Source: Paeniglutamicibacter sp. Y32M11
Lineage (GTDB): Bacteria > Actinomycetota > Actinomycetes > Actinomycetales > Micrococcaceae
DNA: 64,000 nucleotides
Assembly: GCF_019285735.1 (NCBI RefSeq)
Contig: NZ_CP079107.1
Coordinates: 1,984,001-2,048,000 of the forward strand
Direction of reading: 5' to 3'
Part shown: positions 24,966 through 34,610 of the stretch, piece after piece
Layout of the letters: the number at the start of each line of letters is the position of its first letter
How positions within the stretch are numbered: position 1 is the first letter of the stretch
Notes under the pieces: model-generated
Told to the model about the DNA's origin: nothing
Database searches by the model: none
What the model saw: the letters and a program-made list of their open reading frames with translations, nothing else
Program-made: the position numbers and the translations under genes

Positions 24966-25531
24966 GTGGTGGAAAAATATGCCAAGGTCATTAGCAACAT
25001 CACATCACCACCTCACATAGTCATTCTGGTATTGCTCAGCACGCCATTGAGGCATCCAAACGTAGCGTGGCCAGAAACCTTGGTGGCGACGCTGTTTGTC
25101 GGCTTGATTCCCTGGACAGCCCTCATCTGGATGCGGGTCAGAGGCCGTGTTACCGACCTGCATGTGACTCAACGTCACCAACGTTGGCCAATTTTGCTCA
25201 TCACCCTTATTTCAATCCTCGGTGGAATCGGTGTGCTGCTGGCTATTTCCGCACCAATCCAAATCATGGCTGAAGTGCTGTTCATGCTCGTGGGCCTGGT
25301 CATCGTCGGTGTGGTCAATCTCGTGTGGAAGCTGTCGGTTCACGCGGCACTGATCACCTTGCAGCTCTTCATTGTCTCGCCTTTTTGCCTGGTGGCGTTC
25401 AACTGACCGTTGCCCTCATCGCGCTCGTTGGATGGGCCAGAATTCGGATAGGGCACCATACTCCGACCCAAGTCGCCGCTGGGACTCTGGTAGGCGTTCT
25501 AGTGAGCCTAGGCGATCTTCTGCCCATGTAA
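24966..25531 (+). pseudogene. Frameshifted PAP2-type membrane phosphatase homologue
   Basis: The first frame (24966-25406, GTG start) gives 146 residues with four or five helices and WKLSVHAALI, the His-containing PAP2-like motif. It then runs out of frame near 25380-25390, next to a T5 run. The second frame, to 25531, continues the same protein with ALVGWARIRIGHHTPTQVAAG, the GHH/QV motif that completes the active site. Joined, the product would be about 188 residues, the normal size. Either a sequencing error or a real inactivating indel explains it. Confidence 0.7.
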
Positions 25532-25939
25532 CCACTCGACAAGCCAGGTGGAACAAGCAGCACAATTCGTTATTGAAAAGACTCGGCAGAAACCACCTGC
25601 CCCCAACTTTCTCAAGCTGTACGAATCGCCGTCAACAGAGTTGGACGCAGGAGCAGGAGCGGATTGCCCGCAATGCCGAAATCATGGCGCCGTATAGGTA
25701 AATAGTGCCGGTCAGGCGGGCAATGTGGCCTTTTCCTTCCGCCCGAGAGCTTTCAAACTGTCGGCTCCGTCGTTAAGGGAACACTTCGTGGTCCCTCAGC
25801 TTGCTGTGCATGATGAACTTCTGGGGAAATGATTATCAGCCAGCCGACAAGTTCCATATTCGCTACGTGATTGCTTGCCTGCGTGAAATGGGACATTTTC
25901 CGTGGTGACTACGCCACGTCTTCCACACTTAACGCACTT
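25532..25939. other. No gene seen
   Basis: There are short frames only, with no ribosome sites or similarity that I can see. The stretch separates two frameshifted genes and may itself be decayed sequence. Confidence 0.45.
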
Positions 25940-26264
25940 CTAATTAGAGCCTGCCCCATACTTCCTTAAGGACTTGAGAAGTCGGTGAAATTCAGCTCTG
26001 CCCTCCTCTGAAGCTCGTACTACCGTTACCGAGTACCTCCCCGTACGCTCTTTTCGAACCTGGACCAGATTATTCTCGTCTAAGAAACCGACTGCCCGTG
26101 AGACATCAGGAAGTGACAATCCGGTGAACTCCTGGATGGAGGGGTAGTCCGACTCTTCGACGCGGTACCCACCCGAGCCGCACTTTCTGATTGGCTACGC
26201 ATTCGATGAAATAGGCATCCCTCATGCTCTGGTCGTCGTGAAGGTCCAGCGGGCGAATCTGCAT
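25940..26264 (-). pseudogene. Frameshifted winged-helix (MarR-like) regulator
   Basis: On the minus strand an open frame ending at a TAG (25942-25940) encodes a clear winged helix: DYPSIQEFTGLSLPDVSRAV, then GFLDENNLVQVRKERTGRYS (wing) and SEEGRAEFHRLLKSLRK. A stop closes that frame upstream at about 26198. The preceding residues (MQIRPLDLHDD, MRDAYFIECVANQK, ATG at 26264) lie in another frame, so an indel near 26185 is likely. DNA-binding specificity is unknown. Confidence 0.6.
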
Positions 26265-26613
26265 AACACCCAGACTACGTGGGCATCTTTGGACGGATCT
26301 TGCCGCGGCCCGATCTGCCACCTTGAATTGCCAGAAACTGTCCCAGCCCGCACAGTATTTGATAGTGCATAAGGACGCCCGCATCGAGAAGAGAAGCTGT
26401 AAGAAGTTCGAAGTCAGCTCTCTGATATCCGATCCCACCGAATCGAGATTGGGGAATCTACTCGATGGCCGCAGGTGCCATTACTTATGGTGCGCAAGCT
26501 CAGTCTGTCGTGGGCACACTCGTGGTTTGATAACCCAGTTGCTTGTCAGCGATATGGCCAGTGGAAGATGCTCAAAAACTCGCGCTACCGCTGCCTTGCT
26601 ACAAGCGAAGCGA
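26265..26613. other. No gene seen
   Basis: Open frames in both directions have unlikely composition (many Cys, Arg and Trp) and no ribosome site. Confidence 0.45.
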
Positions 26614-27213
26614 TTACCGGAGGATTGCGCAAATTGCCGCGTGGGGCCGGCTGCCCGGATCTTGGCGTGTTTCCACGTCGGTCACGTCGAACCCGGCATC
26701 ATTGAGCAGGCTACTCATGTGGTCGACGGCGACGTAGTAGGCAGTTGTGATGGCATGATCGAACCGCTCTCCGGGAACGCCGTCGAAAAACCCGACCAGC
26801 AGGTGCCCTTGCGGCGAAAGTACACGCGCGATCTCGGCGAGAACCTGCGGTAGTTCGCCGGGGTTCAGATGAATAAGTGAATACCAGGCGAGCACTCCAT
26901 CGAGGCTTTCATCGGCTTGGTGAAGGGCACGGAGTGAATTAACTTGAAACGAGACGTCGGGGAATCGACGACGGGCACTTTCGACAAACTCGGGCACAAG
27001 GTCAATGCCGGAGATATTTGCACCGCGCTGGTGAAGAAAGTCCGTCCAATGACCCGGTCCGCATCCGACATCTATGATTCGACCGCTGATCTGCTGAGCC
27101 CACAGCTCGACTCGGTTCCGATCCAGCACATGCATGTCATCGATGGAGCCGAGGATGGCCGTGTACTCGGAGGCTCTCGCCGCGTAGGCCTGTCGAACGC
27201 GAGCGTCAGTCAT
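26614..27213 (-). CDS. Class I SAM-dependent methyltransferase
   Basis: 199 residues. Motif I is IIDVGCGPGHWTDFL (about 45-59), followed by ISGIDLVPEFVESAR (motif II acidic residue) and LDGVLAWYSLIHLNPGELP, then EIARVLSPQGHLLVGFF. This is the small ubiE/methyltransf_11 type. It begins like the family (RQAYAARASEYTAIL). The target is unknown and neighbours give no pathway. Confidence 0.92.
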   Translation of the reverse strand: MTDARVRQAYAARASEYTAILGSIDDMHVLDRNRVELWAQQISGRIIDVGCGPGHWTDFLHQRGANISGIDLVPEFVESARRRFPDVSFQVNSLRALHQADESLDGVLAWYSLIHLNPGELPQVLAEIARVLSPQGHLLVGFFDGVPGERFDHAITTAYYVAVDHMSSLLNDAGFDVTDVETRQDPGSRPHAAICAILR

Positions 27214-27657
27214 GAAAGTAAGTCTAGGCCTCGGGGGGCTTAGCTCTTTGGGCGACGTCCTTCATCGGGCGTCCTGGGGAGAACTTCAGCGTTACGGTCG
27301 TCTATGCATCCCGAATCCCGGCTGCCTGAATTGCCACAATTGCTGATATTGCCACTTTGAATGTTAATCGCAGAGATAACGAACTAGATTCTCGCAACGT
27401 CTTGTATCTGACGACAGAGCCCAGCATGTAATTTCAGACTCAACGCTTCGGCATCTGGTCAGGAGCGGTTTCCTGTAGCCGACTGCTATTCCATGCCTCG
27501 GAGTCTAGGCGGTGCTTCCCGACCAGCCCGGGGCACTCGAATCGATCGCGAGCTCGCACGGCGCCCCTTGGCCCGCTACTTCAGAAAACGTCTTGATAGA
27601 AGATTCCGTTTAGGCGTAAGTAATTCATACTTTTGGAAGTTGCGATGGGACAGACGT
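27214..27657. other. No gene seen
   Basis: Lower-GC than its surroundings. The forward frame 27493-27909 runs antisense through the following acetyltransferase and is a shadow. Confidence 0.5.
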
Positions 27658-28200
27658 TTAGATCTTGAGGTCGTCCCACTCGAAACGGGTTACCGTTCCG
27701 GATTCCCAGTCTTGGCGGAGGATCGAGTATGCGATGGAAGCGATGTGCCCGCCGTCGTTGGTTGGCCATCCCAATCGATTATGCGCTTCCTTGAGGAATC
27801 CTGCGCGAAGGAAGGTCTTGCGCATCGCGATGTTGTCTTCTCGCGTTTGTCCTTCGAAGCGGAGCGTATGTGGCATGGCCTGAAAAACCATGTCACAGAG
27901 GGCGCGTAACACTTGAACTCCCAGCCCTTTGCCTCGCTGGCTCTCGTCAAGACGCAGGTCAAAGAGCGGGGAGTCACCTTCTTGCAAATCTTCCAGCGCG
28001 GCCATGCCGATACGATGTTCGTCCGCATGGACCCAATAGCTTTGCCTGTCCTCGTTCCAAAAATGTCCGTCATCAACCTTCGTCCGTATGTTTGCCGCCT
28101 GTGGAGCAGCCCGAACGTGGAATGGGAAATGATTTGAGGACAGGAAGTCGATGAGATCTTCGGTGTCGGCCGGTGTCATGGGAACGAAAGTGATGGACAT
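27658..28200 (-). CDS. GNAT family N-acetyltransferase
   Basis: 180 residues: the LFDLRLDESQRGKGLGVQVL acetyl-CoA loop, then TLRFEGQTREDNIAMRKTF and AGFLKEAHNRLGWPT, as in aminoglycoside/diamine-type GNATs. It is a single gene with no obvious partner. The acceptor is unknown. Confidence 0.9.
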   Translation of the reverse strand: MSITFVPMTPADTEDLIDFLSSNHFPFHVRAAPQAANIRTKVDDGHFWNEDRQSYWVHADEHRIGMAALEDLQEGDSPLFDLRLDESQRGKGLGVQVLRALCDMVFQAMPHTLRFEGQTREDNIAMRKTFLRAGFLKEAHNRLGWPTNDGGHIASIAYSILRQDWESGTVTRFEWDDLKI

Positions 28201-28732
28201 GCTCCGACCCTACCTGCGTCAATGCCGACTGTCCCGCACCAAATCTTAGCGAGCGGAACATGCCGTAAGCACTATTAGAATTCTCGTCTATCCATTGTCG
28301 GCAATTGCGCAATCCAGCGGTTGGGATAGGCGGGGGAAGAAACAGCGGAAGGCGATCAATTCACGTCGTGTCGGCGAATGTGAACTATCCATGGAATACC
28401 AATCAGGACGTACCGCGTTATCTGTTTCGCCGTCGTTGAACTCGATGTCAAGATCGGAAATTTCGAATTTTGGCCACTTCGTTCTGGCCGCACGAGGTCG
28501 TGGGCGAGTGAAGCAAGCGGGCGCGATCGTTCAGTTCAGGCTCCTGGTTTTCAAGGTTCGCCGACTGTCATTTGGCCACTACTATCCGTCGCAAAGTCAT
28601 GCGATAAATAACCACAGCCGGCAAAACAAGTTCGCGTCGGACATCTCGGGTGTCGACGAGCAGCAGGCGGTAAGTCCTGACGGAACTGAATAATCTGGCC
28701 GGCGTTCTGCTTGAGCGCCGACAGACATTCCG
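28201..28732. other. No convincing gene
   Basis: A minus-strand frame near 28310-28510 reads WPKFEISDLDIEFNDGET, which looks somewhat protein-like, but has no start or family. I record it only as a possible remnant. Confidence 0.35.
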
Positions 28733-29311
28733 TTAGGCACGGTCGTAAGTGAGAACTCGCATTCCTGACTCGAGAAGATTTTCATGGACAGGTTGGAACA
28801 TGTGAGCCTGAAAAGGGCCACTGAAGAGCGGGATACCAGATCCGATGATGGAACGGTGTTGTTTGAGTACGAGCCTGTCGATTTCTGGCAGCAGAGAGTG
28901 GGCGAGCGTTCCGCCTCCCACTAGCCACACGTCCTGGCCTGCCTCCGCCTTCAGCCGGCGTACTCGGGCTAGCGCGTCGCCGCGAACGATCTCGACGGCC
29001 GCGTTCTGACTTTCTAGAGTCGTTGAGAACACAAGATGGCGAAGATGAGGATATGCATCGCTCAGACCAGCTTCAAGGCCTATCTCGTAGGATGCCCGCC
29101 CCTCTAGAACGGTGTCGAATACCTTGCCGGGGCCATCAAGACCCCTGGCTTCCCGCGCAGGTCCGGGCAGAGTCTCGGGGTAGTGATCGATGATGAATTG
29201 GATGACATCGGGCGTGAGAGGGAAGTAATCCTCTGCGCTTGGATCACCACCGTCTGGACCAGCGATATAGCCGTCAAGGGTGGTGGCCACGTAGTACACG
29301 AGCTTCCGCAT
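28733..29311 (-). CDS. Dihydrofolate reductase / RibD C-terminal family protein
   Basis: 192 residues from the ATG at 29311; the open frame extends upstream but the family begins MRKLVYYVATTLDGYIAGP. It has the reductase features VWLVGGGTLAHSLL (cofactor loop) and an EIDRLVLKQHRSIIGSG end typical of the yyaP/RibD_C group, which differs from true folate DHFR. The likely role is NADPH-dependent reduction of an unknown heterocycle. Confidence 0.88.
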   Translation of the reverse strand: MRKLVYYVATTLDGYIAGPDGGDPSAEDYFPLTPDVIQFIIDHYPETLPGPAREARGLDGPGKVFDTVLEGRASYEIGLEAGLSDAYPHLRHLVFSTTLESQNAAVEIVRGDALARVRRLKAEAGQDVWLVGGGTLAHSLLPEIDRLVLKQHRSIIGSGIPLFSGPFQAHMFQPVHENLLESGMRVLTYDRA

Positions 29312-29563
29312 GGATCGCGCCTTCCTGAAGTGCCGAGAAAACACTAAGCATGCCAACAGCGCGGATCGCTGGTCAAGCAACAAATAGTACGGACGGCATC
29401 TCCGGCTCAACCGGCAATCGTTGCGACACCGCGGAGTGCCGACGGCTGGATACTGAATCGAGGATTGGGGTTTGCCGGGGATCCGCTCATGCTTCTTCTA
29501 TGAGGGGCAACTTATGCGGGACTGCAATACGTCACCGTGAAGACTCTCAGCTGGAGCCCGTCA

Positions 29564-30040
29564 CTACGCCTGAGTGTAGTAATCGAGTCCTTCACGCGTG
29601 GCTTCCAGCTGGAAGCCACCTCGGGTAAGTACCTTGGCGGAAGCGGCGTTGGCCGGATCCACGCGCGCGATAAGTTTTCGAGTTCCATAGATCTCGGGAA
29701 CTGTCGTGAGGGCTTTATCGAGAATGACTCCGGCGATCCCTCGGCCCCAATGATCCGGGGATACCCAGTATCCGATCTCGATCCCGTCGTCCTTACGCGT
29801 GGAGACCACGATGCCAACAGGTGTATTTTCCTCGGTGGCCAGAAACCAGCGAGAAGCTCCGACGGTCTTTATCGGGTCCTGCTGAAGGGCTGTCCGAATG
29901 CGGCCGTGGATGAACTCTTGGCTCCACGGTTGGCCGTCGCCAACGTAACGTGTCACCCGCTCGTCGGAGGCCAAGCGGGTAAAGAATTCCGTATCTGTCT
30001 GGTGAAATGGGCGCAGGACGATCTGGGGACGACGCAGCAT
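29564..30040 (-). CDS. GNAT family N-acetyltransferase (RimJ/RimL-like)
   Basis: 158 residues from the ATG at 30040 (MLRRPQIVLRPFHQTDTEFF), chosen over the upstream in-frame ATG because it matches family starts. The motif IEIGYWVSPDHWGRGIAGVI is followed by RKLIARVDPANAASAKVLTR and GGFQLEATREG. It is one of several GNATs in this 10-kb stretch, none alike enough to suggest recent duplication. Confidence 0.9.
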   Translation of the reverse strand: MLRRPQIVLRPFHQTDTEFFTRLASDERVTRYVGDGQPWSQEFIHGRIRTALQQDPIKTVGASRWFLATEENTPVGIVVSTRKDDGIEIGYWVSPDHWGRGIAGVILDKALTTVPEIYGTRKLIARVDPANAASAKVLTRGGFQLEATREGLDYYTQA

Positions 30041-30273
30041 TGGGGGCCTTTCAAGTCGGTGGCACTTTGGACAACGTATCAAACCAATTCTTCGGTGTTG
30101 AATCTGTAAGCCAGCACGGATTCAATGCGTCGCAGCGGTCCTCTACTCGGCGAACTCTCTGCCGGGCGGATTTTCAAATCTTCATTGGTAGCAGGAGGCC
30201 CCTGAGAATTGCCAGGGAGCAACCTGCATCGACGATCCTCGCTGACACGATTCAATGCCAAGTGCTCACATGC

Positions 30274-30966
30274 TCACACCTCGATGACACCCAGCAGCAC
30301 GATGAGTGGGTTACGCGCCCGGACATGATCGGCTATTTGCGATGCAAGCAGGCTGAAGGATTCAGCGCTCATTGGAAGCCTGAGATCAAAGTTCGCCTTG
30401 CGACCGTCTGTCAGCTCGATCCCCATCCATCGGGTGCCGTCACGCATGCCGAGTCCCAAGCCTGCCGTTCGGTCAAGTCTTTTCTTCGTCGCCATTCTGA
30501 GTCGGTGATTGACGTCGAGATTGGCGAGCCCTCTGGAACGCTTTACCCGTGGCTCTGAGCTTTCGAGCCGGACCACTTTGATGTTGCTCCAGGGGATAGG
30601 TACGTCGCTGTCAACTGGTCCGCGACCGCCGACGAACGCGAAGCCGGAGATCCCCTCGGCCTCGATGGATATCAGCGGAGCGGTTTGTCGTGACCATCGG
30701 ATGATGCGGGTCAGGATCTCGGCGCAGCTCACGAGCGATACGAGCGACACGAGAATGAAAAAGATCCCGAAAGCGACGCCGATGAAAGTGCCTACAGCTT
30801 GCACCTGTCTAAAGCTGGCCACGATCACGAAGACACCCAGCGCGGCGAGTCCGATCATGATTGCCGTGGCTGCGCCAAAGCCGATGAGTTGCCGAGTCGC
30901 TCGCCCGGGGTCATACCGAATACTCAGGGATGCTGGCGTCGCGCGTGGCTGGTTGCTGGCAGACAT
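30274..30966 (-). CDS. Membrane protein with a cytoplasmic PH-like domain
   Basis: 230 residues from the ATG at 30966, which GGAGG precedes; the frame upstream is not used. Two hydrophobic helices at about 27-52 and 58-82 are followed by a soluble beta-rich domain containing PLISIEAEGISGFAFVG, IPWSNIKVVRLES and a DVNHRLRM segment, like bacterial PH-type membrane proteins. The function is unknown. Confidence 0.75.
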   Translation of the reverse strand: MSASNQPRATPASLSIRYDPGRATRQLIGFGAATAIMIGLAALGVFVIVASFRQVQAVGTFIGVAFGIFFILVSLVSLVSCAEILTRIIRWSRQTAPLISIEAEGISGFAFVGGRGPVDSDVPIPWSNIKVVRLESSEPRVKRSRGLANLDVNHRLRMATKKRLDRTAGLGLGMRDGTRWMGIELTDGRKANFDLRLPMSAESFSLLASQIADHVRARNPLIVLLGVIEV

Positions 30967-31149
30967 CGGCTCCCCTCCGTGAAGTTTGTTGAAGTGCATG
31001 CTGTCCGCAGCGGCCTCGAATGCGACAGGGCACAGCCCTAGTGTAGGCATCCCCGCGATGCTCGTGAGCTGGTGGTCACGAGCGCGGTCGATGAGGGAAT
31101 CGATGAAGGACTACGGGAGGGAGCCCCCAAGAGCATCTCTTGCTCGTGC

Positions 31150-31315
31150 TCAGCCACGTGACGGCACACTCGGCCGAGCTCCTACAAATGATCTTCGGGG
31201 CTGGGTATTAAGTCATGAGAACTGGATCATCAAGTAGCGAAGCCATGCTGGCAATGTCTGCTGTTGTCACCCGCCTGAATCGAAGCCGAGCCGTTTCTTG
31301 AGGAATTGCGCTCAA
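31150..31315 (-). pseudogene. GNAT remnant with in-frame stop
   Basis: Minus-strand translation gives TARLRFRRVTTADIASMASL and LDDPVLMT, then TAA, then YPAPKI in the same frame. This matches the N-terminus of RimJ/RimL acetyltransferases, in which a Tyr-Pro-x-Pro segment follows at that point. Beyond about 31150 similarity fades. It is a broken gene. Confidence 0.5.
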
Positions 31316-31457
31316 GGTATGCTGACGCTCCGTAATCCGAAAGCCTCTACGGGACGGGTGCCGAAGCAAATACCGGATACCGCAGTGCCTCATCTAACGT
31401 GCCCGAGAAAATGGTCCTAAGTGTGCAGCCGCGAATTCTTCGTGCAACACTGGGCCA

Positions 31458-31883
31458 ATGTCACCATTTACCATGTCTACTTCACCAGCCATACCCGATG
31501 GCGACATCTTGTCGCTGTACAACTCGGTTGGCTGGACGGCCTATACGGACAGCCCAGATGTGCTCTTTCACGCGATCAAGAATTCTTCGTTTGTCGTATC
31601 TGCGTGGAACGAGGATGGCAAGCTTGTTGGTCTCGCTCGGGCGATTTCTGACGATGCAACCATCTGTTATCTCCAGGACATTCTGGTTCACCCGGACCGT
31701 CACCGAATTGGCGTAGGGCGCGCGCTCTTTGAGCAGGTATTAGCGCGATATGAACATGTGCGCCAGACGGTACTCATCACTGACGATCAGCCCTGGCAAC
31801 GAGCCTTCTACGAATCCATGGGGCTAACCGAGGGTGCTGATTTCAGCGGCGGACCGGTGCGCGTCTTCGCTAAATTTCGGTAG
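31458..31883 (+). CDS. GNAT family N-acetyltransferase
   Basis: 141 residues, a compact GNAT: SLYNSVGWTAYTDSPDVLFH (the GW.AY opening of small YjcF/PhnO-like members), YLQDILVHPDRHRIGVGRAL acetyl-CoA loop, then QRAFYESMGLTEGADF. A second possible start (MSTSPAIPDGD) lies five codons in. The acceptor is unknown. Confidence 0.9.
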   Translation: MSPFTMSTSPAIPDGDILSLYNSVGWTAYTDSPDVLFHAIKNSSFVVSAWNEDGKLVGLARAISDDATICYLQDILVHPDRHRIGVGRALFEQVLARYEHVRQTVLITDDQPWQRAFYESMGLTEGADFSGGPVRVFAKFR

Positions 31884-31966
31884 TAGGGGCTCGCTGCCGG
31901 CGCCGTTCGAAGCTCGTGGCTGCGGCAACAGCATGGGTGTGAGCCAACGTGTCGGGACAACTCGTA

Positions 31967-32536
31967 TTAAACCGTGACTCGTGCCGGCCGGTATCGCAAG
32001 GCGATCGCCCCCGAGCGGAACTCATGACGATGCACGAGTTCGAGCTGGACGCGTTCGTGCAGACCGACGAGCAACGTCGGCCCATGTCCGGCAAGGACCG
32101 GGTGAATGACAAACTCGTACTCGTCGATCAGCCGCAGATCTGCCAAAGCACGGGGGAGGGTCACGCCCCCAACCCACAGACCCTCACCTGACTCACGCTT
32201 GAGTTGTTGAACCGTTTGCCCCACGTTGTCTTGAACCAGCTCAGCATTCCAATCGACCCCGCTAAGCGTGTTTGACACGACGTATTTTTTCGCCCGGTCA
32301 ATGGCCTCGGCAAACGGGAGCTGCCACCCAGTCACCCATCCGGGCCACGTGCCGGTGGCCGGCTTCCGCCAGGTCGACTCCATCATTTCGTAGGTCACGC
32401 GGCCAAACAGTAAAGCATCGGCTCGCTCCAGCTGAGCGGTCCAGTAGTTCATCGATTCTTCATCCGGAGCGAGCCCTGCCTCGTGATGGCAACATCCGTC
32501 TAGCGTGACGTTGATCGAGTATCGGAGTGGTCTCAT
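31967..32536 (-). CDS. Dihydrofolate reductase / RibD C-terminal family protein
   Basis: 189 residues: LRYSINVTLDGCCHHEAG opening, LLFGRVTYEMMESTW, KYVVSNTLSGVDWNAELV and LWVGGVTLPRALADLRLIDE. It is the same broad family as the protein at 28733-29311 but of the longer subgroup. The GG of the cofactor loop is present. It is convergent with the GNAT at 31458. Confidence 0.88.
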   Translation of the reverse strand: MRPLRYSINVTLDGCCHHEAGLAPDEESMNYWTAQLERADALLFGRVTYEMMESTWRKPATGTWPGWVTGWQLPFAEAIDRAKKYVVSNTLSGVDWNAELVQDNVGQTVQQLKRESGEGLWVGGVTLPRALADLRLIDEYEFVIHPVLAGHGPTLLVGLHERVQLELVHRHEFRSGAIALRYRPARVTV

Positions 32537-32940
32537 CGCCTAGCCCTCCCTTGATGCGCGCAGTGCGCCTTCGCCGAACCGACCGTCGGCCAGACCGCCG
32601 CTTCGTTTGCACTCCTCGTGGTCTGAGGGTAGGTAACTTCGCCGTCTAAAGGAAGTCCCATTACCCGAATCTGTCGCGGATATGCCAGCGGGAGATGATG
32701 CGCTATGACTCATCTATATTTATAATGTAGGTGACCTGTCGCGAGTGTAGGGTGCCGCTCCGATAGCGGTATTCGACCCAGATCACTGTCTGGCAACCAT
32801 GCCATTTGGCTTCTGCCCACGCAAAACGGCTCTTGTTAATTGGCCATCGATCCTTAGCCGCGCGCGGCCTCGACCGAATCGGCAGTCACGCGACAAGGAC
32901 CCGCGGCTGTAGAGACGAGACGTCACTGTGGAAGAATGGT
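32537..32940. other. No gene seen
   Basis: Contains an AT-rich patch near 32700-32725 that could be a promoter for the DUF1801 gene. Nothing else is recognisable. Confidence 0.45.
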
Positions 32941-32943
32941 GTG

Positions 32944-33297
32944 ATGACGATCTCCGATCACGACTCGTACATCGCGGCTGCTTCGGAACAGTTCCGCCCA
33001 CTGCTGGCAACGTTGCGCGCACAGCTGGCGCGTACCTTGCCGGAGGCGGAGGAGGTCTTCAAATACAACATGCCGGGGTTCCAGATCGAAGGAACGATCG
33101 TCGCCAGTTACGCCGCATTCACTAGGCAATGCGGCCTCTACCTTTCCCCAGGCGCCATCTCAACCCATGCCGAAGGCATTGCCGCCGCCGGACTAAAGGC
33201 CACCAAGACCGGCATTACGTTTTCCCTGAACAACCCCCTCCCAGAGGATCTCGTCCACCGGCTCGCGCTCACTTCACGGAAGGACGTCGGGCTTTAA
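32944..33297 (+). CDS. DUF1801 family protein
   Basis: 117 residues from the ATG at 32944; the preceding codon is GTG and could also be used. It has the DUF1801 pattern LLATLRAQLARTLPEAEEVF and KYNMPGFQIEGTIVASYAAF, then CGLYLSPGA and GITFSLNNPLPEDLV. These YdhG-like proteins share an iron-chaperone-like fold; the biochemical role is not settled. Confidence 0.9.
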   Translation: MTISDHDSYIAAASEQFRPLLATLRAQLARTLPEAEEVFKYNMPGFQIEGTIVASYAAFTRQCGLYLSPGAISTHAEGIAAAGLKATKTGITFSLNNPLPEDLVHRLALTSRKDVGL

Positions 33298-33462
33298 CGG
33301 AGGGAGGCTTTGTCGCCAAAATTGTGTAGCGCGACATCGGCCTTCTACGGCCGGGCGGGCAGCGGAGCCCGATGGATCATGCGCGACGTATCGTTGGGAC
33401 GTTTCTTCTCCTTGTATCAACACACGTAGACCGGGGGTTTCCGTGTATGGCGCTGGTGCGTC

Positions 33463-34437
33463 TCAATGGTCCTCTACGGACGTGCCTGAGACAACGTTGT
33501 CCGGCAGGCTGGCAATCGGGATGACCACCACGTCCTGGAGTTTCCAATCAAGCTCAATGACCGTCCTGGTTAAGTCTCCCAATGCCGTTGCTGCAACGAG
33601 GCCTTCGTGGGGGACGACGAAGGCTTCAACGTGGAAGACGTGGCCTTGGTCTCGCATCCGTATTCCCGCGGATTTCACCCACGGCGCGGCCATGATTACT
33701 TCGAGGACTTGCCCAATCAGGGGATGGGGTTTGCGTTGATCGTAGGTCGTCGCGCGTTCATCCATCAGATCCATCACTGCGAATTTCGTGTTACGCGCTC
33801 CGTCTCGGAGAATTCCTGCGGAGATAAAAAGTGCGGCTGCCCCGTCCATCCACCACCACCCGATGCCAATACCCAGTACGCCCACGATGGAGCCGGCGTT
33901 CGTGCTCCAGTCAGCCTTGCTCATGTCGGCATCGGCAAAGAGCAACTTGTTGTGCAGCTTACGAGCCACCTTTGTCTTTGCCCGTGCCAAAAAGACCGGG
34001 GGAATGGCTATCAAGGCCATGACACCCACCATCAACCAGCCCAGCCACACGGTGTGCCCCAGCACTTGCATCGTGCCGATGGAAGCGTGTTCTCCCTTGA
34101 CCAGGCCGGAAGCCGCTTCATAGGCCAGCATCGACCCGACCACCACTAGAGCGACGGACCCGACCAAGTGTCCAATGTTCATGGAGCGGTGGTATCCATA
34201 GGGATGTTTTTGTGTAGAAGCCTTGCCGATGAATACGGCAGCCACGAGAAAGGCAATCTGCGGCAGTGTCGAAAGCATGTCCTCGACCCAGGCGGTCTTC
34301 ATGGCCTGCGAGTTGCCGAGCACGAAAGCCACCAGCGTCACTGTGCCGGCGGTGTAGCCAAGACTCATCCATTCGAGCCGTTTGGCCCGCCTGAAAGCGT
34401 CCCGTTGTTCCTGGGGTAATTCCACGCGATCCTGCAT
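33463..34437 (-). CDS. Cation diffusion facilitator family transporter
   Basis: 324 residues from the ATG at 34437, preceded by GGAGG; the longer frame to 34551 is not used. Six helices, HPYGYHR after helix two and DADMSKADW in helix five give the metal-site Asp pairs of CDF proteins, which export Zn, Fe, Mn or similar in exchange for protons. A cytoplasmic C-terminal domain (residues about 225-324) with VHPLIGQ-like helix and HVEAFVVPHEG strand is present. Metal specificity cannot be told. Confidence 0.92.
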   Translation of the reverse strand: MQDRVELPQEQRDAFRRAKRLEWMSLGYTAGTVTLVAFVLGNSQAMKTAWVEDMLSTLPQIAFLVAAVFIGKASTQKHPYGYHRSMNIGHLVGSVALVVVGSMLAYEAASGLVKGEHASIGTMQVLGHTVWLGWLMVGVMALIAIPPVFLARAKTKVARKLHNKLLFADADMSKADWSTNAGSIVGVLGIGIGWWWMDGAAALFISAGILRDGARNTKFAVMDLMDERATTYDQRKPHPLIGQVLEVIMAAPWVKSAGIRMRDQGHVFHVEAFVVPHEGLVAATALGDLTRTVIELDWKLQDVVVIPIASLPDNVVSGTSVEDH

Positions 34438-34610
34438 AGCGATCGATCCTCCTTGCCGATAGCTTTGGAGCACCTCACGCTGAAAGGCCTTTTCAACGGA
34501 CGATGCTCCGCACAATAAACGCTTGAAACCCACCGGAACCCAGCGTGGCATTCTGCTGGATTGAGGCCACCATCAAGCGTCGAGCCGATAGTTGCGAAAG
34601 ATCATGCTGC

